DNA of 64,000 nt from JAWLAT01 sp041395325 (GTDB taxonomy: Bacteria > Pseudomonadota > Gammaproteobacteria > Xanthomonadales > SZUA-5). The translations under genes and the position numbers were made by a program. Under the pieces are notes generated by a model. It saw nothing but the letters and a program-made list of their open reading frames with translations, ran no database searches and was not told the origin of the DNA. Positions 1 to 7,539 of this stretch are shown here, one piece after another (position 1 is the first letter of the stretch; each line of letters starts with the position of its first letter). The DNA is taken from positions 124,001-188,000 of the forward strand of contig JAWLAT010000002.1 in assembly GCA_041395325.1 (NCBI GenBank), written 5' to 3'.

Positions 1-319
1 CAAGAATGGCGGCTGGACGGCGACGGCTCGCTTTGAGGCGGTGTTGACGACGGCTTCGATGAGCGAGGAGGCGCGCAACGCCTGGTGTCGTTCGCAGGGC
101 CTGTATCCCAGCGAGCTCGATGAGTGGCGTGCGGCTGCGGTGGCTGCTCTGGATCAATCTAGCCATGCTGGGCAAGCCGAGGACAAGGCCGACCGGCGCC
201 GGGTGCGTGAACTGGAACGGGAGTTGCGGCGCAAGGACAAGGCGCTGGCCGAAGCCGCTGCGCTGCTGGTGTTGTCAAAAAAAGTCGAGGCGATCTTCCG
301 TCAGGACGCGGACGCATGA
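1..319 (+). CDS. IS3-family transposase OrfA (5' end outside the window)
   Basis: This is the DNA-binding first ORF of an IS3 element. The frame is open from base 2, reading KNGGWTATRFEAV before the first internal GTG at 41, so the true start is upstream and the GTG is not the start. The visible part contains the end of a helix-turn-helix followed by a charged helical segment (about residues 50-75 counted from the GTG) that resembles the leucine-zipper-like region of OrfA proteins. Its stop overlaps the orfB start as ATGA (316-319). Seven A residues at 277-283 sit in frame for a -1 slip into orfB. Confidence 0.85.
   Translation, partial: KNGGWTATARFEAVLTTASMSEEARNAWCRSQGLYPSELDEWRAAAVAALDQSSHAGQAEDKADRRRVRELERELRRKDKALAEAAALLVLSKKVEAIFRQDADA
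277..284 (+). promoter_or_regulatory. Putative -1 programmed frameshift site (A7G) between orfA and orfB
   Basis: The run AAAAAAAG has zero-frame codons AAA AAA GTC. A -1 slip gives AAA AAA AGT and enters the orfB frame. That frame is open from 283 to the orfB ATG at 316, so the slip would produce an OrfAB fusion. A-rich slippery sites of this type are the usual way IS3 elements make their active transposase. No downstream pseudoknot was worked out. Confidence 0.65.
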
Positions 320-1413
320 TTGTGCTGGAAGATCGCCAACGACTGATCCGCGACATCGAAGCGGCGCGTGCGGCTGGCGCGCGGTTGCGGCCAGCCTGTG
401 CGCTCGCGGGCATCGATCCACGCACCGTCCAGCGCTGGCACGATGGTGCTCAGATTGCGGCTGATCGGCGCCCGACGGCGTCCCATCCGCGGCCGGCCCA
501 CGCCTTGAGCCAGACCGAGCGGGCGCGAATCCTGGCGGTGGTCAACGAACCTCGCTTCGCCCAGCTGCCGCCGGGTCAGATCGTGCCGCGACTGGCCGAC
601 GAGGGGATCTATCTGGCCAGCGAACGCAGTCTTTACCGGGTCATGCACGCGGCCGATCAAGTGACTCACCGTGGTCGCGCCAAGGCACCCCAGATGCGAC
701 GCGCGCCGACCACGCATACCTCACACGGGCCCGGCGAGGTGTGGTGCTGGGACGTGACCTGGCTACCGGCACTGGTCGCCGGCCGATGGTTCTACCTGTA
801 CCTGATCATCGATCTGTATAGCCGCAAGATCGTCGGCCACGAGGTCCACGAAGCTGATGCTGCCGAGCACGCCACCGAACTGCTCAAGCGCACAGCATTG
901 GCTGAGGGTATCCACGCGGCACTGCACAAGCCCAACTTGCATGGCGACAATGGCGCCTCGCTCAAGGCCACGACCGTGCTGGCCATGCTGCAATGGCTGG
1001 GCATCAAGCCTTCCTACTCGCGCCCGCGGGTCAGCGACGACAACGCCTTCGTCGAATCGCTCTTCCGCACCGCCAAGTTCCGCCCCGGATTCCCCGCCAA
1101 GGGCTTTGCCGACCTGGACCATGCCCGTCGCTGGGCTCAAGGCTTCGTCGACTGGTACAACCACGAGCATCAACACAGCGGCCTGCGCTACGTCAGCCCG
1201 GACCAGCGCCATCGCCGACTGGATGCCGAGTTGCTGCAGCGTCGGCACGCGCTCTACCAGCAAGCCCGCAGCCTCAACCCCCGCCGCTGGAGCCGCCAGA
1301 CCCGCAACTGGCAACCCATCGGGCCGGTCACTCTCAACCCTGAGCGAGATCAGCTTGCCATGTGCAGCAAACCCGCCGCCGAACAGACCCAAAAGAACGG
1401 GTTGGCCGCATGA
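316..1413 (+). CDS. IS3-family transposase OrfB (DDE integrase core)
   Basis: This is the catalytic subunit of the IS3 transposase (365 aa). An N-terminal helical region with an HTH-like segment (about 20-110) precedes the rve integrase core. The catalytic triad is visible with retroviral-type spacing: D146 (CWDVTW), D211 (HGDNG) and E247 (FVESLF), with 64 and 35 residues between them. A C-terminal WYNHEHQHSGL motif is typical of the family. The ATG overlaps the orfA stop. The protein may be made alone or as an OrfAB frameshift product. It looks intact, so the element could be active if its left part is intact. Confidence 0.93.
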   Translation: MIVLEDRQRLIRDIEAARAAGARLRPACALAGIDPRTVQRWHDGAQIAADRRPTASHPRPAHALSQTERARILAVVNEPRFAQLPPGQIVPRLADEGIYLASERSLYRVMHAADQVTHRGRAKAPQMRRAPTTHTSHGPGEVWCWDVTWLPALVAGRWFYLYLIIDLYSRKIVGHEVHEADAAEHATELLKRTALAEGIHAALHKPNLHGDNGASLKATTVLAMLQWLGIKPSYSRPRVSDDNAFVESLFRTAKFRPGFPAKGFADLDHARRWAQGFVDWYNHEHQHSGLRYVSPDQRHRRLDAELLQRRHALYQQARSLNPRRWSRQTRNWQPIGPVTLNPERDQLAMCSKPAAEQTQKNGLAA

Positions 1414-1425
1414 ATGAGGCGGCAA

Positions 1426-2136
1426 CTATGTTGACAGGCACCGCAGCGGACCCGGCACGCCGGCCACCGGCTCGATCAGCTTGTCGATGTCGTCCAGCCG
1501 TCTGGCCGTCTCTCGGATCCGTTGCTGGATCGAAGTGTAGTCCGACGATTCCAGATCCTCGGCCATGCCCGCCCGCACGGGGTTCAGATCGATGTAGGCC
1601 ATGACTGACAACAGCGCTTGCTCATCCAGCAGCCGCTGGCATTTGAAGCGACCCTCCCAGAAGCGGCCGGTCACCTCGTCCTCGATGTTCGCCATCCGAG
1701 CAATGTGCTCGTTGAGGCATTTCATGAACTCCGACACTGAGCAGAGGCGAACGCGGATCTGCTCCATCTTGTCCGCCTTGCGCAACAGATTCGCCACCCG
1801 CTGCTGCCTCTGTTCGTCGGTCTCGTCCGCAGGACCGCCATACAGCGCAGTCCAGCGCTCGGCACACGCCTGATCGGACCAGCTCTCGACCCAGGCCGGA
1901 TCGAACTGCAGGGCCAGATGGAGGTGGTTGGACATGGCGCAGTAGGCCAGCACGCGCACAGCGAAGATCGAGCCCAACTGGTTCATCCGATCGACCAGCC
2001 ACGAGCGGCGGTGCTCGTATGACTTGCCGGTGAGTTTGTCGAAGCCGCACAGCCAGGCGCGTCGAACACAGCGGCTGACGCAGTGGTAGTTGCCGAAGGA
2101 ACCGGCTGGAGCGACGGCGGAGCGAGCGGTGGTCAT
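1426..2136 (-). pseudogene. RAYT (REP-associated tyrosine transposase), 3' end cut by the IS3 element
   Basis: This is a Y1 transposase-like protein of the RAYT group, related to IS200/IS605 TnpA. The HUH-type metal-binding motif is seen in MSNHLHLAL, with the GRFWEGRFKCQRLLDEQ block and MAYIDLNPVRAG, whose Tyr is the candidate nucleophile. The product is 236 aa; a paralogue at 3475-4509 has 344 aa. The two align closely up to VAGVPG. Here the frame then runs into the IS3 terminal repeat and stops at the TAG at 1428-1426. About 110 C-terminal residues are lost. The catalytic core is retained, so residual function cannot be excluded. Confidence 0.85.
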
Positions 2137-2221
2137 GGGCGACAGCGTGGCGCAAAGTCATCGTGCTGTCTGTAGGCCGATGGCGCGGATTCGTGGCGGA
2201 ATCTGGCGGCAGAGGAGGGTG

Positions 2222-2557
2222 GAAAATTCTGGTAGTTTGTGGGTGTCCTGCTTCGCGACGTGTTCTGGTAGCGGAACTGATAAAGATTGCGATGAATTCC
2301 CTTTCGCTGCGGCGAAAGAAGGTGGAAAGCAAAAATTCTCGGATGGGAGGGTATCAATTAAGGCCGTGCTGTCGGCCCACAATCAAGAGGGAGGCCGTCA
2401 TCTTTGGAATAGGCTCCTGAGCCCACAAGCATGCGGTATCAAAGACTATCGCCAAGACTACGCTCATTCTGGATTTGTAGTCGTGCCAACGAATACCTAT
2501 CCAATTACCGTTGGACGTTGTGCCGACGGACGACTCATTACTGGCTCCGGAGGATAG
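2222..2557 (+). pseudogene. C-terminal remnant of a NucA/NucB-type nuclease toxin
   Basis: The frame ending at the TAG at 2557 contains DCDEFPFAAAKEGG (from about 2282), matching the DxDExP(M/F)A...EGG signature of the DNase NucA/NucB family. A later AHNQEGGRHLWNRLL...GFVVVP block fits the rest of that fold. No start codon, signal or delivery domain belongs to it. The upstream part of the open frame is sequence related to the region 5' of the RAYT genes. The left boundary given is therefore approximate. It is immediately followed by a SUKH immunity gene, the arrangement of a polymorphic toxin C-terminus, and the DNA is AT-richer than its surroundings. It probably encodes no functional toxin by itself. 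Confidence 0.6.
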
Positions 2558-2563
2558 CGGTTC

Positions 2564-3106
2564 ATGAACTGGCGATCAATATTGAGCGAATGGGAAGCTG
2601 AAGCTCGTTCAGCCATCGATGCGATACCTGATTGCGTACTGTCTAGCCAAGAGCGAAGCGAGGTGTTCTCCGAGGAAATGTTTCGTGTAGGTTCTGATGG
2701 CGATGCCGTGCAATCTGCGGAATCACGGCTTGGACTAGTGCTTCCGGAGGATCTGAAAGCCTTTTATCAGACTTCCAATGGGTGGAAGCAATACGGATTT
2801 GATGAGTATGATTTGACCATCCTGCCTGTGGAATCTATAGTCCGGCTGCGAGACTTCAAGGGTGATCTTCTCGATCGTGTCTCTGAGTATAATTTGTGCG
2901 ATGACCCAGGTTCTCTAATTCTGCTCACTGACGATTGCCCAAGCGGTGTGTACGTTTTAGGCATTAAGAATCAAAACGGATCCTCAAACTACAGTGCGGT
3001 AGTTCTCAGATTTCATTCCCATCCGCCCTTTTATCTTTCTTTTTCTGATCTAATGAATTCAGAGCGTCAGCGATGCTTGAAGTCATTGAGGGGAATGGCG
3101 CAGTAA
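2564..3106 (+). CDS. SMI1/KNR4 (SUKH) family immunity protein
   Basis: This 180-aa soluble protein has the SUKH signature: an ESRLGLVLPEDLKAFYQTSNGW block at about 53-74, followed by the ILPVESI strand typical of SMI1/KNR4 domains. In bacteria these proteins usually neutralise the toxin encoded just upstream. The start follows a GGAGG at 2549-2553 that lies within the end of the NucA/NucB-like frame, so the two genes would have been translationally coupled. Base composition is lower in GC than neighbouring genes, indicating transfer. It is an orphan immunity gene if the upstream toxin is only a remnant. Confidence 0.8.
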   Translation: MNWRSILSEWEAEARSAIDAIPDCVLSSQERSEVFSEEMFRVGSDGDAVQSAESRLGLVLPEDLKAFYQTSNGWKQYGFDEYDLTILPVESIVRLRDFKGDLLDRVSEYNLCDDPGSLILLTDDCPSGVYVLGIKNQNGSSNYSAVVLRFHSHPPFYLSFSDLMNSERQRCLKSLRGMAQ

Positions 3107-3145
3107 CAAGGTATCCGTCCGACTGCCCCCATCTATCCCATCACC

Positions 3146-3214
3146 GCCGGCACCGAGGACACCCGGCACCCGAAGGGCACGCCGGCACCGAGGACACCCG
3201 GCACCCGAAGGGCA
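3146..3214. repeat. Two direct copies of a 34-bp repeat
   Basis: Copies lie at 3146-3179 and 3181-3214. Each begins GCCGGCACCGAGGACACCC and they are identical over their length. They share the core CACCGAGGACACCCGG with the adjacent 60-bp repeats, so four copies of the core occur within 150 bp. Confidence 0.85.
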
Positions 3215-3335
3215 GACACCGAGGACACCCGGACTCTCAGCGGCACACCTGACGTTGGTGCGAATAGCTCGTGACGCAGACACCGAGGACACCCGGACTC
3301 TCAGCGGCACGCCTGACGTTGGTGCGAATCGCTCG
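3212..3335. repeat. Tandem pair of a 60-bp repeat, 64-bp period
   Basis: Copies lie at 3212-3271 and 3276-3335, separated by TGAC. They differ at two positions (CACACCT/CACGCCT and AATAGCTC/AATCGCTC). Each starts GCAGACACCGAGGACACCC and ends at GCTCG. Unit length and contiguity do not fit a CRISPR array. A recent local duplication of RAYT-associated or intergenic DNA is the simplest reading. Confidence 0.85.
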
Positions 3336-3474
3336 CATTTAGGTGGATTGCCTCAGTCGGTTAAGGCCAGATCGGTCGATCTGCGGTCGTTTGGTGCTCT
3401 GGACGCACGAAAACCCGTATTCGAGGCACGCCGAAGCCGCCGAATCATGTCGGTGGCTGCTCTCCTCGCGTCAA

Positions 3475-4509
3475 CTAGGCCGGTTTGGGCTTGGCCCGCC
3501 GCTCGTTCAGCAGTCGAGCCACACCGATGCCCTGCAGCCAGCGCTGTCCGATGTTCTCGGCGTAGGCCAGGATCTGCTCGGCGGCACCGATCACTCGGTA
3601 AAAGTCCGATTCGGTGCCCTTGACCTGCGCAGTCCAAGCACGGTCGCTGAGTGCCAGTCGATCGAGCGCCGTTGGTCGTTGCTCGGAGGTCCCGCGAAGC
3701 CCCAGCACATCCAGCACCGAAGGTGCAGCTCCATCGATCTTGCCCCGTTTGGTCGGATGCATGACACGCCCGGTCCAGTCGACCAGTCCGAGGTAGTGCC
3801 GCACTGAGATCCCCAGCGACAGTTCACCCGGCACACCGGCGACGGGTCTGAGCAGTTTGTCGACATCGCCCAAGCGCTCAGCTGTTTCACGGAGCCGCTG
3901 TTGGATCGACGTGTAGTCGCTGGTCTCCAGATCAGGCGCCATCGCTGCTCTGATCGGGTTCAAGTCCACATACACCATTGCCGACAACACCGCCTGCTCG
4001 TCCAACAACCGCTGGCACTTGAAGCGACCCTCCCAGAAGCGACCAGTGCAACCGTCTTCCAGGTTGGCCAGCCGTGCGATGTGCTCGTTCAAGCACTTCA
4101 TGAACTCACTGACCGAGGCCAGCCGCTGGCGAATCTGAGCGATGCGCTCAGGTTGGCCCAGCCAGACGTAGATCCGCCTGGCCCTCTGCTGTTCGGAATA
4201 GTCAGCCGGGCAATACAGCCGCAGCCAGCGGTCCAGACATTCGACATCGGTCCAGCCCTCGACCCAGGCTGGGTTGAACTCCAGGGCCAGATGCAAGTGA
4301 TTGGACATGGCTGCATAGGCCAGGATACGGACGCCGAAGATCGAAGCCAGTTCGGTCAGCCGCGTCACCACCCAGTCGCGGCGATGGTCGTAGGACTTAC
4401 CGTTCAGTCCGTCCGAGCCGCACAACCAGGCACGCCGCACACAGCGGCTGACGCAGTGGCAGTAGCCGGTCGAGCCAGGCGGCGCAATCGCTGATCTCGC
4501 GGTGGTCAT
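3475..4509 (-). CDS. RAYT (REP-associated tyrosine transposase), full length
   Basis: This 344-aa single-strand DNA transposase-like protein is related to IS200/IS605 TnpA; the group is thought to mobilise REP palindromes. Visible motifs are MSNHLHLAL (HUH-type), CTGRFWEGRFKCQRLLDEQ and MVYVDLNPIRAA with the candidate catalytic Tyr. A longer C-terminal extension (after VAGVPG) is missing from the truncated paralogue at 1426-2136. About 70 bp upstream of the ATG also resemble the region upstream of that paralogue, so the two loci share ancestry beyond the coding region. No REP array was recognised in the window. Confidence 0.88.
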   Translation of the reverse strand: MTTARSAIAPPGSTGYCHCVSRCVRRAWLCGSDGLNGKSYDHRRDWVVTRLTELASIFGVRILAYAAMSNHLHLALEFNPAWVEGWTDVECLDRWLRLYCPADYSEQQRARRIYVWLGQPERIAQIRQRLASVSEFMKCLNEHIARLANLEDGCTGRFWEGRFKCQRLLDEQAVLSAMVYVDLNPIRAAMAPDLETSDYTSIQQRLRETAERLGDVDKLLRPVAGVPGELSLGISVRHYLGLVDWTGRVMHPTKRGKIDGAAPSVLDVLGLRGTSEQRPTALDRLALSDRAWTAQVKGTESDFYRVIGAAEQILAYAENIGQRWLQGIGVARLLNERRAKPKPA

Positions 4510-4573
4510 GAAGCACAGCGTGCCGCATCATCTGGGCGGTGTCTGCCGGCAAATGGCGTCGGTTCGATGCGGA

Positions 4574-5422
4574 TTAATCTGCTTTGAAGTGTTTGCGTGT
4601 CCCGGGAGGAGGCTCGCTGCTGCCGTGGCGTTCGCGCTGACGAAGGCGTTTCACGTAGGCGCCGTCGGCCAGTTCATCGGACTCCAAGTTCAATGCGCAG
4701 TTCGCCAATGACGCCAGCGCGGCGTCGCTGAGCTTGAAGTCATCGGGTAGCTGTCCGTTATTTCGCGCGCTGTTCTCTTCGATGGCGGCAAACAGCGCCT
4801 TGAAGAAGTCGGCCCGCGACGGGCGGGATGCCACGGTGGCTGCCGCGGTCAATGGGTCCGTGGCCTGCATGCTGGCGTTTTCCGCGTCGTTGGCTAGTTC
4901 TTGAAGGAACTGGCCGAGCGACGGCCAGTATTTCAGGTCGAACTGGCGCCGGAGGGAGTTCAGGCGATCCTTGACCCAGGAGTTGAACAAGCCGTTGTGC
5001 CGAGATGCCGCTTCGATCACGTCGCACACGTGGTAGTGCGTTTCGCTGCTAAAGCCGGAGGTGTTGTTCAGAGTGGTACGGCGCTCCATTAGATCCACCA
5101 GCTCTTCGGTCTTCCGCGAGATCTTGCGGTTGACGGATGTCAGTTCGTTCCGTCCGTCGCGTGCCAGGGCGATCTTCTCTGGGCTCCAGAATGCGGCCGT
5201 GCTCAGCAGCAGGTCCAGGAAGACCTTGAGCGCGGGCGGATGCCGGTGGAGCTTGTCGTGCAACTCCTTGAAGGCATCCTTCAGTTCGGTGCCACGGACA
5301 AGCAGGCGGTCCGCCACGGCATTCTCGCTTGGCAGGATGTTGTGCTCGATGTTGTAGCGCTTTCCCTCGATGAGGGTGTTCTGGCAGGTTTCCTGAGCGC
5401 TTATTGGCTGGCGTGAACTCAT
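4574..5422 (-). CDS. Hypothetical protein, 282 aa
   Basis: Family not recognised. The protein is soluble and mostly helical, with a charged central segment (NRKISRKTEELVDLMERR) that may form a coiled coil and a C-terminus rich in Arg/Lys (RLRQRERHG). There is no signal peptide or membrane segment. The start was placed at MSSRQPIS (5422); an alternative ATG ten codons upstream (5452) gives 292 aa. It stands alone between the RAYT gene and the pigment cluster and may belong to the accessory region. Confidence 0.55.
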   Translation of the reverse strand: MSSRQPISAQETCQNTLIEGKRYNIEHNILPSENAVADRLLVRGTELKDAFKELHDKLHRHPPALKVFLDLLLSTAAFWSPEKIALARDGRNELTSVNRKISRKTEELVDLMERRTTLNNTSGFSSETHYHVCDVIEAASRHNGLFNSWVKDRLNSLRRQFDLKYWPSLGQFLQELANDAENASMQATDPLTAAATVASRPSRADFFKALFAAIEENSARNNGQLPDDFKLSDAALASLANCALNLESDELADGAYVKRLRQRERHGSSEPPPGTRKHFKAD

Positions 5423-5729
5423 GCCCTGTCTCTGATGATGCAGATATTGCACAGCGTATTTGAGCCGGACGGGCTTGTCGGTACCCGAAACGTCGTCTCT
5501 CGACTGGCGCTCAGGTACCTGTTCCTGCGCGCTCGGAGATCTGAAGCCGATCTAGCAGCGCTGGTCGTTGCGGTTGTCTCTTGATTCGCCGATGCCGTGG
5601 TTGAGACATGGTAAGGCTGCTGGATGGATCAGGCGGAGTAGTCGCGCGCCGCGTTCTGGCAAGCGGAGCCGCTGCGCCTGAAGTTTCGACACTCGAAAAA
5701 AGTATCAAGCGGCGCCATTTGATCTCGAA

Positions 5730-6236
5730 CTACATATCGCCGAGGCGAGCGCCGTCGACGGGGTTCATCAGCCACGTTGCGATGTCTTTGCCCAGCGCCT
5801 TCATGGTACGGCCGAGCACGGAGCAGGATCCCTTGTAGCCTGCAAAGGCCCCGCCCATGGAATTTCGACGGCCCTTGAAGCTCGCGACCAGATTGCCGTC
5901 TTCATAGAGCTTGCCAGTGATGCGGGCGTATTTCTGGTGACCGATGAAGGCATTGCCCTGGCTCACCGCGTCCACGATTTCGACCTGCAGCACGCGGCCG
6001 GGCGCGGCGGTGTCCAGCCTGTCGGCCAGCGACACCTGCACGCCAAGCTCTGCGCCGAATTCCTTGGTGTAGGCCGGCAGTTGTCCGTTGAGTTTGACGC
6101 ACTCCTTGCGGACCTTTTCAGAGATTTCGGCCTCTTCAGCGTATGGCGTTTGTTGCGCCATTTGAACTTCTGAGGCCTTGGCTTCGATGGAAGCCAAAAG
6201 CAATGCTGAACAGAACAAACCCAGTGTGTGCTTCAA
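5730..6236 (-). CDS. Secreted protein of unknown function at the end of the pigment operon
   Basis: This 168-aa protein has a clear signal peptide if read from the TTG at 6236: KHTLGLFCSALLLASIEAKA, then SEVQ. A GGGGAAG stretch upstream can serve as ribosome-binding site. The longer open frame to 6464 overlaps the reductase gene and is unlikely. The mature part reads like a small periplasmic or lipoprotein-associated beta protein (VLQVEIVDAVSQGNAF, ITGKLYEDGNLVASF). It lies 73 bp downstream of the FabG-like gene on the same strand and may be transcribed with it. The function is unknown; a role in pigment transport or the envelope is only inferred from position. Confidence 0.6.
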   Translation of the reverse strand: MKHTLGLFCSALLLASIEAKASEVQMAQQTPYAEEAEISEKVRKECVKLNGQLPAYTKEFGAELGVQVSLADRLDTAAPGRVLQVEIVDAVSQGNAFIGHQKYARITGKLYEDGNLVASFKGRRNSMGGAFAGYKGSCSVLGRTMKALGKDIATWLMNPVDGARLGDM

Positions 6237-6309
6237 GTGTCTTCCCCCTGTCACTTTGAGAATCGGGCCGATGGTCTTGTTTGCATGACCCAAGGCGAAA
6301 GCGAGCCTA

Positions 6310-7038
6310 TCACCCCATTCCGCCATTGACACCGATGACTTGGCCATTGATGTAGCCGGCTGCTTCAGAGGCCAGAAATGCCACGGTTGAGGCGACCTCG
6401 TCGGGGGTGCCGGCGCGGCCGGCGGGAACCATCTGCTTGATCTGCTCGGCGGAGAAGGCCGCATCGGCCATGCGGCCGCTGATCACGCCTGGAGCGACCA
6501 CGTTGACGGTGATTCCACGCGATCCCAACTCGCGGGCCAGTGATCGGGTGGCTCCGTGCAGACCGGCCTTGGCCGCGGCGTAGTTGGTCTGCCCTCGGTT
6601 GCCGAGCACCGCGGCCACCGAGGACACATTGATGATCCGACCCCAGCGCGTCCGGGCCATCGGCAGCAGCAAGGGCTGGGTGACGTGGAAGAAGCCATTC
6701 AGCCCGACATCGATCACCCGGTGCCATTGGGCTGCGCTCATGCCGGCCATGGTGGCGTCGTCGTGAATGCCGGCATTGTTGACCACGATCTGGATCGGAC
6801 CACCGGTCAACAGGCGCTGCAGCGCTGCCTCGCAGTCCGCTGCGTTGGCGACGTTGAAGGCCACCGACTCGGCGCTGTGGCCGCGCTCACGCAAGGTGGC
6901 GACCAGTTGCTCGGCGCGCTCGAGGCTGCTGTTGGCGTGGACGATCACGTGGCAGCCCGCGGCCGCCAGTGCGCGACAGACCGCACCGCCGATGTCTCCG
7001 CTGCCGCCCGTGACCAGGGCGCGTCGCTGTGCAGTCAT
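6310..7038 (-). CDS. fabG: 3-oxoacyl-ACP reductase, FabG-like (ApeQ-type)
   Basis: This 242-aa short-chain dehydrogenase reduces the beta-keto group formed at each polyene extension cycle. The NADPH-binding TGGSGDIG is at 10-17, NNAG at 87-90, and the catalytic Ser139/140, Tyr153 and Lys157 lie in INVSSVAAV and QTNYAAAKAG. The C-terminus INGQVIGVNGGMG is FabG-like. It is in the leftward aryl polyene operon, 39 bp after the ApeP-like dehydratase gene. It is probably dedicated to the pigment pathway rather than housekeeping, because it sits within the pigment set rather than next to fabD or acpP. Confidence 0.88.
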   Translation of the reverse strand: MTAQRRALVTGGSGDIGGAVCRALAAAGCHVIVHANSSLERAEQLVATLRERGHSAESVAFNVANAADCEAALQRLLTGGPIQIVVNNAGIHDDATMAGMSAAQWHRVIDVGLNGFFHVTQPLLLPMARTRWGRIINVSSVAAVLGNRGQTNYAAAKAGLHGATRSLARELGSRGITVNVVAPGVISGRMADAAFSAEQIKQMVPAGRAGTPDEVASTVAFLASEAAGYINGQVIGVNGGMG

Positions 7039-7077
7039 GGTCAGGTCTCCTGGATTGCTAAAAGGGGCAGCGTTGTC

Positions 7078-7539
7078 TCAACCCCATGAACCGTTGATGC
7101 CACAGGGCGCCGGCATGACCGCAGCACGACCCTCGGCGAGGCAGTCGCCGGCGTGCTCGACGCGAAAGCGGTACTGCCAACCGGCGTCGCTGGCCGACAG
7201 CTTGTCGCCATACACGTCGAGAGGGCCGGGCAGGTCCTCGATCCAGTCGCAGGCAATCCGCACCGAGCGCAGCGCGACCAGCAGGCCGGGCAGCGCGCGG
7301 CCGCCTTCGGCGCGCGCCAGCAGTCCGCCATGCACCGCCATCGATTGCGCCCCGAACTCGCACAGATGCACGCCACGCAGGCGGCCATTGCTGCGCAACG
7401 GCATATCCGCTCGGACATGAGCACGGCTCTGACAGTGGATGTTTGCCTCGTCCCAGCTCAGCACACGGTCCAGCAGGCACATGCCGCCCTGGTGCGGAAT
7501 CAGCTGCAGGATGTCGTCACGCTCGATCATGAGTTTCAC
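7078..7539 (-). CDS. ApeP-like hotdog 3-hydroxyacyl-ACP dehydratase
   Basis: This small hotdog-fold protein (153 aa) starts ILQLIPHQGGMCLLDRVLSWD, the pattern of the aryl polyene dehydratase family related to FabZ (IPHQ...L.D.V). HLCEFGAQSMAVHGGL supplies the central helix. It is expected to dehydrate beta-hydroxyacyl-ACP to the trans-enoyl form, giving the conjugated double bonds because no enoyl reductase is present. A second ATG at codon 4 (7530) is possible. The 5' end overlaps the stop of the MMPL gene by 23 bp. Confidence 0.78.
   Translation of the reverse strand: MKLMIERDDILQLIPHQGGMCLLDRVLSWDEANIHCQSRAHVRADMPLRSNGRLRGVHLCEFGAQSMAVHGGLLARAEGGRALPGLLVALRSVRIACDWIEDLPGPLDVYGDKLSASDAGWQYRFRVEHAGDCLAEGRAAVMPAPCGINGSWG

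Larger units (their letters stand above)
1..1436 (+). mobile_element. IS3-family insertion sequence, left end outside the window
   Basis: This is an IS3-type element carrying overlapping orfA and orfB. The right end is placed at about 1436: the strand ends in CA, the reverse complement begins TGTCAACATAG as expected for an IS3-family terminal repeat, and recognisable RAYT sequence starts just after it. The left terminal repeat lies before base 1, so the two repeats and the target-site duplication cannot be compared. The element appears to have inserted into the 3' end of the neighbouring RAYT gene. Confidence 0.8.
3107..3474. other. Intergenic stretch with tandem repeats, no gene recognised
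   Basis: No convincing ORF is seen. The first half holds two families of direct repeats (annotated separately). The second half (3336-3474) is unique sequence running up to the stop of the downstream RAYT gene. The stretch joins the AT-richer toxin/immunity island to the RAYT gene. Confidence 0.6.

Noticed and set aside
2090..2221. Upstream part of the frame leading into the NucA/NucB-like fragment, as a true N-terminus
   Set aside because: It overlaps the RAYT coding start in antisense and resembles the sequence 5' of the other RAYT gene, so it is not toxin sequence.
3146..3335. Possible CRISPR-like direct repeats
   Set aside because: Only two copies of each unit, nearly contiguous, with spacers of one to four bases and no cas genes.
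5511..5708. 65-codon minus-strand frame in the gap before the pigment cluster
   Set aside because: No ribosome-binding site, no family features and base composition like non-coding flanks.
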